Shown: positions 26,166 to 34,360 of the stretch, piece after piece
Layout: every line of letters begins with the position of its first letter
Numbering within the stretch: the first letter of the stretch is position 1
Assembly (NCBI GenBank): GCA_029266425.1
Contig: JAQSWY010000001.1
Location: forward strand, 248,001-312,000
DNA from: Xanthobacteraceae bacterium
GTDB taxonomy: Bacteria > Pseudomonadota > Alphaproteobacteria > Rhizobiales > Xanthobacteraceae
Length of the DNA stretch: 64,000 bases
Direction of reading: 5' to 3'
Notes under the pieces: generated by a model
Database searches by the model: none
What the model was told of the DNA's origin: nothing
Seen by the model: only the letters and a program-made list of their open reading frames with translations
Position numbers and translations under genes: made by a program

Positions 26166-27344
26166 TCAGTCGACCGTCTCCACCAGAGCGACTCCCTCGC
26201 CGCGCCAGTGGCCCACGCCGGTGACGATGGCACGGGAAAGCGCGCCGTCGAAAGGCTTTTCCAGCGTTTCGCCGTCGAGGGGTGCGATCAATTTCCCCTT
26301 CGAGACGGCGAGCGCGGCGAGGGCGAGCGCCACCGGCATCTGCGCCTCCAGGCCATGGCCGACACGGTCGGTCACCGAGCGCACCGGAAGTCCCGCCTTC
26401 GCCAGCACATTGGCCTCGGCGCGGGTCGGCTCCGGCGCGCCGGAGGCGGCGGAGAACACTGCCGTGCCCTCGTTCGCACCGGCCGCTTCGATCAGCTTCT
26501 CCAGCACCGCCTCGATGGCGCCCGGCTCATTGCGCTTGGCGCGCTCGGACCAGACGCCGGACAGCTTGGCGATCGGCGTCGCACCACGGGCCTTGGCGTG
26601 CTCCGGCGATTCCAGCACCAGGAAGGCGCCGGCCGAGCCGGTCGGCACGCCCTTGGGGTCCGCCAGCACCGGCGCCCAGGGCGCCATCATTGCGAGCTTC
26701 TTCAGGGCGTAGAGCAGCAGCATGTCGCGCCGCTCGGCATTATAGGCGCCGCCCACGAGGGCGATCTCGCTGGTGCCGCCGGCAATGCGCGCCCAGCCGA
26801 TTCGCACCGCGTCGGTGCCCGAGCTCTCCTCGCCCATGAAGGTGCGCGAAGAGCCGGTGACGCCATGCACGATGGAGATATTGCCGGCGAGCAGGTTCGA
26901 CAGCTGGGCGAGGAACAAAGTGGGGCGCAGGTCCGCCTGCAGCCGCTCGTTCAGATAGACGTCCGGATTCGCCTGCTTCTCGATCTCGGTGAGGATCGAG
27001 CCGTCGACCGTCTGGTCGCGCTCGCCGCCGCCCGCCGCCACCACCATGTCGGTGGTGCCGAGGATCTCCTTGTTGCCGGCAATGCCGGCCGAGGCGAGCG
27101 CGAGGCCGGCCGCATAGGTGCCGATGCGCTGCCAAGGCTCCATCTGCCGCTGGTCGCCCTTTTTGGGGATCTGCAGGTCGAAATTGATCTTGGCAAGCGG
27201 GTGCACGACATAGGGCGCGAAACCTGCCTCGTCGAGCACCGGCTCGGCGGCCGCTTCGAGCGCCGCCCAGTGCGCGTCGAGCCCTTCACCCAGCGACGAG
27301 ACGAGCCCGATGCCGGTGATCCATACGTCGCGGCGATCAGGCAT
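26166..27344 (-). CDS. fabF2XL: Beta-ketoacyl-ACP synthase-like protein lacking the active-site cysteine (FabF2XL)
   Basis: The 392-residue protein has the KAS fold start DVWITGIGLVSSLGEGLDAH, but the nucleophile region reads VTGSSRTFMGEESSG: a serine stands where cysteine is expected. The first catalytic histidine region (SGAPEPTRAEAN) is also lost, while VGHGLEAQMPVA keeps the last one. This resembles chain-length-factor (KS-beta) proteins. The ATG at 27342-27344 overlaps the fabZ stop by eight bases (ATGCCTGA), indicating coupling. Confidence 0.87.
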   Translation of the reverse strand: MPDRRDVWITGIGLVSSLGEGLDAHWAALEAAAEPVLDEAGFAPYVVHPLAKINFDLQIPKKGDQRQMEPWQRIGTYAAGLALASAGIAGNKEILGTTDMVVAAGGGERDQTVDGSILTEIEKQANPDVYLNERLQADLRPTLFLAQLSNLLAGNISIVHGVTGSSRTFMGEESSGTDAVRIGWARIAGGTSEIALVGGAYNAERRDMLLLYALKKLAMMAPWAPVLADPKGVPTGSAGAFLVLESPEHAKARGATPIAKLSGVWSERAKRNEPGAIEAVLEKLIEAAGANEGTAVFSAASGAPEPTRAEANVLAKAGLPVRSVTDRVGHGLEAQMPVALALAALAVSKGKLIAPLDGETLEKPFDGALSRAIVTGVGHWRGEGVALVETVD

Positions 27345-27855
27345 GCGTGAGTTTTCCCGAAATGTCGGTGACGTCGACGGCACAGGGCGCGCCGTCGCAG
27401 CCCATCGGCATGCCGATACGCTCGGCGGTGGTAAGCAGATATCCGCGCAGCTCAGGGGCGGGGAAGGCCATGGTCTTCAGCGTCAACTCGGCGTCGCACA
27501 CCGGCTTGCCGTCGATCCGGCCCTTGGCGGAGAGCTTGGCGTAGCCCGAGCCGTCGTGCAGCAGTACGGCGTCGACCTCGATGGTCTGGCCCGGGGTCAC
27601 GAAGGTGCGCAGCCTGCCCTTGTCGACCGAGGCGAGGAACGCCATGCGGTCGAAATTGTGGGTGCGAAGCAGGAGCATGCCGCAGCTCTGCGCCATGATC
27701 TCGAACAGCAGCACTCCCGGCAGCAGCGGGTGACCGGGAAAGTGGCCCTCGAAGATCGGGCTTTCAAGCGGGACAAGATTGGCGGTCTTCATGGTGCGCG
27801 CCTCGAGGTCGAGGTGAAGCACCTTGTCGATCATCTGGAAATATTCGAGCCGCAT
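27337..27855 (-). CDS. fabZXL: 3-hydroxyacyl-ACP dehydratase of the lipid A VLCFA cluster
   Basis: The 172-residue hotdog-fold protein has the FabZ motif HFPGHPLLPGVL with catalytic histidine and IMAQSCGMLLL on the active-site helix. It is 35 bp downstream of acpXL and overlaps fabF2XL. Known rhizobial clusters have this dehydratase in the same position. Confidence 0.9.
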   Translation of the reverse strand: MRLEYFQMIDKVLHLDLEARTMKTANLVPLESPIFEGHFPGHPLLPGVLLFEIMAQSCGMLLLRTHNFDRMAFLASVDKGRLRTFVTPGQTIEVDAVLLHDGSGYAKLSAKGRIDGKPVCDAELTLKTMAFPAPELRGYLLTTAERIGMPMGCDGAPCAVDVTDISGKLTHA

Positions 27856-27890
27856 TCCCCGTCCTGCCCTGCCATGCCGCTATACCGCCA

Positions 27891-28172
27891 TCAGGCGGTC
27901 TTGGCGGCAATCAGCTCATCGATGCGGGCGCAAAGATTCTTGAGCACGAAATACTGCTCGGTCGTCGCCTTGCCCTCATTGACTTCCTGGGTCCACTGCT
28001 CGAGCGGCAGCTTGATGCCGAAAGCCTTGTCGATGGCGAAGGCGATGTCGAGGAAGTCCAGGCTGTCAATGCCGAGATCATCGATGGCGTGGCTGTCCGG
28101 CGTGATGTTCTCGCGCGGGATATCGCACGTCTCGGCGATGATGTTGGCGACGGTGTCGAACGTGGAAGACAT
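27891..28172 (-). CDS. acpXL: Specialised acyl carrier protein AcpXL
   Basis: The 93-residue acidic protein carries the phosphopantetheine attachment serine in [12 protein letters not shown]. It starts [19 protein letters not shown], a pattern characteristic of AcpXL, which carries the C28 acyl chain for lipid A. AGAGGAAGTCC precedes the ATG at 28172. It is the first gene of a seven-gene leftward operon. Confidence 0.95.
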   Translation of the reverse strand: MSSTFDTVANIIAETCDIPRENITPDSHAIDDLGIDSLDFLDIAFAIDKAFGIKLPLEQWTQEVNEGKATTEQYFVLKNLCARIDELIAAKTA

Positions 28173-28270
28173 GGACTTCCTCTGGTCTCGGCTGGCCGGG
28201 GCCGGCATGGTGGGCAGGGCACCGCGGACGCAGCTGTCGCTACGTCGGGCCCCCGAAAGGGATGTCGGCC

Positions 28271-28299
28271 CGTATACATAAGCGCGCTAGGCTATTCAA
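28271..28299 (-). promoter_or_regulatory. Sigma-70-like promoter of the acpXL operon
   Basis: On the minus strand, TTGAAT (28294-28299) is followed by a 17-bp spacer and TATACG (28271-28276). Transcription would start about 90 bp before the acpXL ATG. It is one of the clearest promoter matches in the window. Confidence 0.65.
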
Positions 28300-28331
28300 T
28301 GGCACGTGAACGGCAATGCACGGTGTGTGGC

Positions 28332-28517
28332 TTATGGGTCGGGATAAGGCCGGACCAGCGGAAGGTAGGCGGCGACGAATTGCTCGACGGTGCGCTCGCC
28401 GACAATGAAGGCAATAATATCGAGTGCAAGCGCTTCCGTATTGTCAATCTCGATGGCGAGACCGTTGAGCGTCAGAAAGCCGGTCGGCACGATTCTGCTC
28501 CGCGACAAGCTCGGCGC
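28332..28517 (-). pseudogene. Remnant resembling the C-terminus of a Doc/Fic-family toxin
   Basis: An open stretch of 61 codons ends FVAAYLPLVRPYPDP-stop and contains FLTLNGLAIEIDNTEALALD, which resembles the FLxLNG segment near the C-terminus of death-on-curing toxins. There is no ATG start, no HPFxxGN motif and a stop codon immediately upstream. It follows another remnant by 27 bp on the same strand. The assignment is tentative. Confidence 0.4.
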
Positions 28518-28544
28518 TTAGGCAGATCGGCTCAATCACGCCGG

Positions 28545-28793
28545 CTATTCCGCGAGCTTGGCCATGGTTTTCGGGAAGCGCATGGAGATGGCTTTGGCAT
28601 AGGCCCGCACGTCCACCTTCTCACCCTCGACCTGATAGTCGATCCCCGAGGCGCGCAAAGCTGCGTTCATCCGCGCAATGTCGGGCGTGCGGGCCGCAGG
28701 AGGGATAGGGGTGGAGTTCTTGGCGGTGCGGATGACCTTATTATCGTGCCTCGCCGCGCCGAACTCAATGTACCTGCCTGGAAAAGGGGGTCG
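28545..28793 (-). pseudogene. 5'-truncated reading frame cut by a hairpin repeat
   Basis: The frame ends MRFPKTMAKLAE-stop and contains GRYIEFGAARHDNKVIRTAK and MNAALRASGIDYQVEGEKVD, with normal coding composition. No start codon precedes the homologous-looking part, and upstream the frame runs straight into the repeat at 28805-28904. Its place just before a toxin-like remnant suggests it was an antitoxin or other small partner, but I do not recognise the family. Confidence 0.45.
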
Positions 28794-28804
28794 CTCGGCT
28801 TCAG

Positions 28805-28904
28805 CATCCTTCGAGGCCCGGCTTCGCCGGTCACCTCAGGATGAGGTTGCTTGTAAAAGTACGACCTCATCCTGAGGTGCGAGCTCAGCGAGTCTCGAAG
28901 GATG
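28805..28904. repeat. Paired hairpin repeat
   Basis: The conserved edges CATCCTTCGAGG and CTCGAAGGATG are present, with stems CCCGGCTTCGCCGG and CGAGCTCAGCGAG. It truncates the reading frame at 28545-28793. Confidence 0.8.
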
Positions 28905-29071
28905 CTGAAGCAGAGCGACCCAACGGTATCTCATTCATCGCCCGTTCAAGCCGCACCGCCTAGAGCAAACTCGTCGTCTCGTCATCCGCGGCTGACACCG
29001 CTCTGCCACAGTCGGGGCGTGAACTGACGTTCCGTTATCGGCGACCGGTCGGCGAATTCCCGGGGGCTCCC

Positions 29072-32000
29072 ATGATCCATGTTCTCTCGCGCACGGCACT
29101 AGGTGCCGCGCTTTCGTTCGCCCTCATGAGCGGCGCGACCGCGCAGACGCCGCCGAAACCCCCGGCCGCGTCCACGCCACAGGCGGCCGCACCGGTGGTC
29201 GCGCAGGCGCCGCTGCCCAAGACCTATTCGCGCTCCGACCTCGTGACGGCCGCCCGCAAGCTGGAGGCCGAGCTGAAGCGCGGACAGAAGCCGTTGGCAA
29301 AGCCCGCCCCGCAATTGCGCAAGGATGCCGAGGCCGCGCTCGCCAAGGGCGATGCCCGTACCGCAGCCGACCTCTATTCCAGCCTCGCCATCAATGTTGG
29401 CAACGATGCCGGGCTGTGGCTGCGCCTCGCCCGCGCCATCACCCTCATCAAGCCCAAGGATGACGAGAGCCAATACACCTTCCTCGATCGGGCGTCTGGG
29501 GCCGGCTATCTCGCCTATCGCCGCGCCGGCACCCGCAATGACGAGGCCGACGCGCTGTTCTTTCTCGCGCACCTCTATTCGAACCGCTCGGAATGGCGCG
29601 CCGCGCTCGATACCCAGCTGCTGGCGCTCTCCTACCGCGACGTCCCGGGAGAGCGCACCTGGTACGATCAGTTGCGCGCCGAGAAGGGCTTCCGCCTTTA
29701 TGATTATTCGGTCGATTCGGACGCCGCCAATCCGCGCGTCTGCGTCCAGTTCTCGGAGAATCTGGCCTCGGGGCGGATCGACTACGCCTCCTTCATCACC
29801 GTTTCGGGTCAGGACAAGCCGGCGGTGACCGTCGACGAGCAGCAGCTCTGCGTTGAGGGCCTGAAGCACGGCGAGCGCTACACCGTGCAGGTGCGCGCCG
29901 GCATCCCCTCGGCGATCCCGGCCGAGAAGCTGCTGAAGGCGTCCGAGCTTTCCATCTATGTGCGCGATCGCAAGCCCGCCGCCCGTTTCACCGGCCGCAA
30001 CTACGTGCTGCCGCGATCGGGCCCGCGCGGCATTCCGGTGGTGTCGATCAATACCAGCGCGGTGGCGGTGGAGCTCTACCGCATCGGCGACCGCAGCCTG
30101 CTCACCTCGGCGATCGACGGTGATTTCCTGCGCAATCTCGAAGGATATGACCGGCAGAAGCTGAAGGAAGGCCGCGCCGAGCTGGTCTATTCCGGCCAGC
30201 TGGAGACCGCGAACAAGCTGAACGAGGACGTCGTCACCTCCTTCCCTGTGGACGAGGCGGTCGGCACGCTGGCGCCCGGGGTCTATGCCCTCGCCGCAGC
30301 CCCGACCGGGGACTCGGCGAGCGCGGATGACGATTATTCCGAGCGCGCCACCCAATGGTTCGTGGTGTCCGATCTCGGCCTCACCGCGCTCTCCGGCAAT
30401 GACGGGCTGACCGCGATCGTCCGTTCGCTCGGCACCGCGAAGCCCGCCGCCGATGTCGAGCTGCGCCTCGTCGCCCGCTCCAACGAGGTGCTGGCGACGG
30501 TGAAGACCGATGCGACCGGCACCGCGCATTTCGATGCCGGCCTCGTCAAGGGCAAGGACGGCTACGCCCCGGCCGTGCTGATCGCCCGTGTCGGCGATGG
30601 CGACTATGCGTTCCTGTCGCTCAAGGACCAGGCCTTCGACCTGACCGACCGCGGCGTCGGCGGCCGGCCTTCGCCGGCCGGGCTCGACGCTTTCATCACT
30701 CCGGAGCGCGGCGTCTACCGCACCGGGGAGACGGTCCATGTGACCGGTTTGGTACGCGATCCGCAGGCCAAGGCTGTCGCCGGCGTGCCGCTGACCCTGG
30801 TGCTGAAGCGCCCCGACGGCGTCGAGGATCGCCGCCTTCTGGCGACCGATGCCGGCGCCGGCGGGCGCGCCGCGGATCTCCCGGTGATGAATGGCGCCAT
30901 GTCCGGCACCTGGCGCATCGAGGCTTATTCCGATCCCAAGGGCGCGCCGATTGGCGAGGCCACTTTCCTGGTCGAGGATTATGTCCCCGAGCGGCTCGAC
31001 CTCACCTTGAGCGCTGCCAGCCCGACCATCGCCCCGGACAAGCCGGCCGAGATCACGGCGGCCGGCCGCTGGCTGTTCGGCCCGCCGGCTTCCGGCCTCG
31101 ACATCGAGGCCGAGGTGGCGGTGAGCATCGCTTCGATGCGGCCCGGCCTTCCCGGCTGGCGCTTCGGCCGCGCCGATGACGGCTTCGAGACCATGCGCAC
31201 CCCGCTGGCCGAGACGCCGCGCACCGACGCCGCCGGCAAGGCGGCGCTGAAGGTCACGCTGCCGCAATTGCCGCCCACCGAGCGCCCGCTCGAGGCGGAG
31301 GTGATCGTGCGTCTCGCCGAGGGCGGCGGGCGTGCGATCGAACGCTCGATCAAGCTGCCGGTGGCGCCCGCGGCCGGCGGCCTCGGCGTGCGCCCGCTCT
31401 TCAAGGGCGACGACCTTGCCCAGAATTCGCAGGCGGGTTTCGACGTGATGGCGGCGGACGCCGTCGGCAAGCAGGTGGCGCGCCCGGGCGTGAAGTGGGA
31501 GCTGTTCCGGATCGAGAGCCGCTATCAATGGTACCGCACCGACGGCTCATGGAACTATGAGCCGGTGAAGACCACGAGCAAGGTGGCCGACGGCACGCTG
31601 GACCTAACTGCTGACGGCACCCAACGCATCTCGGTGCCGGTGGAATGGGGCCAGTACCGGTTGGAGGTCTCGCAGGGTGAGAACTCGACCGCGGTGCCCT
31701 TCGCCGCCGGCTGGGGAGGCGACGCGACAGCCGAGACGCCGGACCGGCTCGATGTCGCGCTCGACAAGGCGGAATACGCCCCGGGCGAAACCTTGAGCGT
31801 GAATCTCGCGAGCCGTCATGCCGGCTCCGCCACGGTGCTGATCGTCGGCAACGGCGTGCTCGCCACCAAGACCGTTGACGTCGCCGCCGGCGATACCAAG
31901 GTGGCCTTTCCGGTCGACGCCAAATGGGGCGTGGGGGCCTATGCGCTCGCCTTCCTGCATCGTCCGCTCGACGTCTCCGCCGGCCGCAATCCCGGCCGTG

Positions 32001-34360
32001 CCATCGGCCTCGCCTGGTTCGGCGTCGACCATGCGGCCAAGACGCTCCAGGTGAAGCTGGAGGCGCCCGAGAAGGTTCGTCCCGAGACCACGCTCTCGGT
32101 CCCGCTGACGCTCGCCGGCCTGAAGTCGGGCGAAGAGGCATACGTCACGCTCGCCCTTGTCGATGTTGGCATCCTCAATCTCACCGGCTTCGAGACGCCC
32201 GACCCCGACGGCCATTATCTCGGCCAGCGCGCGCTCTCGACCGAGGTGCGCGACCTCTATGGCCAGCTGATCGACGGCATGATGGGCACCCGCGGCCGGC
32301 TGCGCTCCGGCGGCGACGCGATGGATGGCGGCATGAAGGCCGATCCGCCGACGCAGCCTCCGCTCGCCCTGTTCTCGGGCGTGGTCAAGGTCGGCGCGGA
32401 CGGCAAGGCCAATGTCGAGTTCGCCGTGCCGCCCTTCGATGGCACCGGCCGGCTGATGGCGGTGGCGTGGAGCGCTGACAAGGTCGGCCACGCGCAGCAG
32501 GACGTGACGATCCGCGATGCGATCGTCATCACCGCGACCCTGCCGCGCTTCCTCGCCAGCAATGACAAGTCGACGCTCAGGCTCGACTTGAGCAATGTCG
32601 AAGCCGAGCCTGGCGACTATGCGCTCGACATCGTGACCGACGGTCCAGTCGCGGTTGCCAATGCGCCGAAGAGCGTGCGGCTGGAGAAGGAGGGCAAGCA
32701 GGCCCTCGTGCTGCCGGTCGCAGGCATCGGCATCGGCCCGACGAAGCTCTCGGTGCGGGTCAGCGGCCCCGGCGGCCTCGCGATCGCCCGCGACTACACC
32801 ATGCGGGTACGGCCGGCCTATCCGGAGATCGCGCGACGCACCGTGCGCTCGCTCAAGCCCGGCGAGAGCATCACCGTCAGCGAGGACTTGCTGGCCGATC
32901 TGGTGCCCGGAACCGGCTCGTTGGTGGTCTCCGCCGGCCCCGATCCGGCGCTCGACGTGCCGGCGCTCATCACTGCGCTCGACCGCTACCAGTTCACCTG
33001 TTCCGAGCAGCTCACCTCGCGCGCCATGCCGATGCTCTATCTGAGCGAGCTGACGAAAGGCTCGCCGGTGAAGCTGACCAATGATCCGGAACAGCGCATC
33101 CGCGAATCCATCGAGCGCGTCAGCGCCCGGCAGGGTTCGGACGGCTCATTCGGACTGTGGAACGCGGGCGGCAACGATCTCTTCCTCGATGCCTATGTGA
33201 CCGACTTCCTGACCCGCGCCCGCGAACGCGGCTACAAGGTGCCGGAACTCACCTTCACATTGGCGCTCGACCGGCTGAAGAACGGCGTCGCCATTTCGGG
33301 GAGCGACGACGGCCCGACCGGGGAGGGCCCGGCCTATGCCATCTATGTGCTGGCTCGCAACGGCAAGGCGCCGCTCGGCGATTTACGCTATGTCGCGGAC
33401 GCCAAGCTCGATGAGGTGAAGAGCCCGTTCGCCCGCGGCCAGATCGCCGCGGCGCTCGCCATGCTCGGCGACAAGGGCCGGGCCGAGAAGGTGTTCAACG
33501 CCGCCCTCGAAGGCTTGCCCACGGCGGCGCCGGCAGAGACGCTGGGCCGCGCCGATTTCGGCTCGGTGCTGCGCGATGCCGCCGGCGTCGCGACGCTCGC
33601 CGCCGAAGCGGGCTTTGCGGATGCCGCCCGCACCGCCCGGGTGCGCCTCGCCAGCGCCGCGGCGAGCGCAGGGCACACCTCGACGCAGGAGGATGCCTGG
33701 CTGCTGCTCGCCGCCCGTGCCGCCCGCACCGGCGATGGCATCGTGCTCGACATCGACGGCACGCAGCAGACCGGCATCTATGAGCGCAGCTACACGCCCG
33801 AAGCACTCGCCGGCCATCCGGTGACGCTGACCAATCGTGGCACAGCGGCGCTCGATGTCGCGGTCTCGATCAATGGCTCGCCGGCCGCGCCCGAGCCAGC
33901 CGCCGACAAGGGCTTCAAGCTGAAGCGCTCCTACTACACGCTCGACGGCAAGCCGGCGGACGCCTCCAAGGTGCAGCAGAACCAGCGCCTCGTCGTGGTG
34001 CTGGAGGCCGAGGAGGAAGAGGCGGCGCCGACCCAGGTGCTGATGGTCGATTATCTGCCCGCGGGCTTCGAGATCGACAATCCGAACCTCGCGGTCGGCG
34101 GCGACACCGGCACCCTGACCTGGCTCGGGGAGACCACCGAGGCCGACCACACCGAGTTCCGCGACGACCGCTTCGTCGCCGCCTTCGACCTGACCGAGGA
34201 CGCCGAGGAGCCCGGCACGCTGCGCGTCGCCTATATCGTGCGCGCGGTCTCGCCCGGAACCTATGCGCACCCGCCGGCGACGGTAGAGGACATGTACCGG
34301 CCCGGCCGCTTCGCGCGGACCGCGGCGGGCAGCATGGAGGTGACGGGAGGGAACAAGTGA
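29072..34360 (+). CDS. Alpha-2-macroglobulin family protein (YfhM-like)
   Basis: The 1762-residue exported protein has a Sec signal (LGAALSFALMSGATAQ) without a lipobox, followed by an Ala/Pro linker and MG-type beta domains. The thioester motif is TCSEQLTSRAM (near residue 1311), so the Cys-x-Glu-Gln core is intact. An alpha-toroid and a receptor-binding-like C-terminus follow. Bacterial A2Ms trap proteases in the periplasm and are typically encoded with pbpC. Here pbpC overlaps the stop by four bases (GTGA), supporting a joint role in envelope defence and repair. Confidence 0.93.
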   Translation: MIHVLSRTALGAALSFALMSGATAQTPPKPPAASTPQAAAPVVAQAPLPKTYSRSDLVTAARKLEAELKRGQKPLAKPAPQLRKDAEAALAKGDARTAADLYSSLAINVGNDAGLWLRLARAITLIKPKDDESQYTFLDRASGAGYLAYRRAGTRNDEADALFFLAHLYSNRSEWRAALDTQLLALSYRDVPGERTWYDQLRAEKGFRLYDYSVDSDAANPRVCVQFSENLASGRIDYASFITVSGQDKPAVTVDEQQLCVEGLKHGERYTVQVRAGIPSAIPAEKLLKASELSIYVRDRKPAARFTGRNYVLPRSGPRGIPVVSINTSAVAVELYRIGDRSLLTSAIDGDFLRNLEGYDRQKLKEGRAELVYSGQLETANKLNEDVVTSFPVDEAVGTLAPGVYALAAAPTGDSASADDDYSERATQWFVVSDLGLTALSGNDGLTAIVRSLGTAKPAADVELRLVARSNEVLATVKTDATGTAHFDAGLVKGKDGYAPAVLIARVGDGDYAFLSLKDQAFDLTDRGVGGRPSPAGLDAFITPERGVYRTGETVHVTGLVRDPQAKAVAGVPLTLVLKRPDGVEDRRLLATDAGAGGRAADLPVMNGAMSGTWRIEAYSDPKGAPIGEATFLVEDYVPERLDLTLSAASPTIAPDKPAEITAAGRWLFGPPASGLDIEAEVAVSIASMRPGLPGWRFGRADDGFETMRTPLAETPRTDAAGKAALKVTLPQLPPTERPLEAEVIVRLAEGGGRAIERSIKLPVAPAAGGLGVRPLFKGDDLAQNSQAGFDVMAADAVGKQVARPGVKWELFRIESRYQWYRTDGSWNYEPVKTTSKVADGTLDLTADGTQRISVPVEWGQYRLEVSQGENSTAVPFAAGWGGDATAETPDRLDVALDKAEYAPGETLSVNLASRHAGSATVLIVGNGVLATKTVDVAAGDTKVAFPVDAKWGVGAYALAFLHRPLDVSAGRNPGRAIGLAWFGVDHAAKTLQVKLEAPEKVRPETTLSVPLTLAGLKSGEEAYVTLALVDVGILNLTGFETPDPDGHYLGQRALSTEVRDLYGQLIDGMMGTRGRLRSGGDAMDGGMKADPPTQPPLALFSGVVKVGADGKANVEFAVPPFDGTGRLMAVAWSADKVGHAQQDVTIRDAIVITATLPRFLASNDKSTLRLDLSNVEAEPGDYALDIVTDGPVAVANAPKSVRLEKEGKQALVLPVAGIGIGPTKLSVRVSGPGGLAIARDYTMRVRPAYPEIARRTVRSLKPGESITVSEDLLADLVPGTGSLVVSAGPDPALDVPALITALDRYQFTCSEQLTSRAMPMLYLSELTKGSPVKLTNDPEQRIRESIERVSARQGSDGSFGLWNAGGNDLFLDAYVTDFLTRARERGYKVPELTFTLALDRLKNGVAISGSDDGPTGEGPAYAIYVLARNGKAPLGDLRYVADAKLDEVKSPFARGQIAAALAMLGDKGRAEKVFNAALEGLPTAAPAETLGRADFGSVLRDAAGVATLAAEAGFADAARTARVRLASAAASAGHTSTQEDAWLLLAARAARTGDGIVLDIDGTQQTGIYERSYTPEALAGHPVTLTNRGTAALDVAVSINGSPAAPEPAADKGFKLKRSYYTLDGKPADASKVQQNQRLVVVLEAEEEEAAPTQVLMVDYLPAGFEIDNPNLAVGGDTGTLTWLGETTEADHTEFRDDRFVAAFDLTEDAEEPGTLRVAYIVRAVSPGTYAHPPATVEDMYRPGRFARTAAGSMEVTGGNK

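Noticed and set aside
28089-28844. A 251-codon plus-strand frame in the acpXL upstream region
   Set aside because: It crosses the acpXL promoter and is antisense to acpXL and to the two remnants. No coding character.
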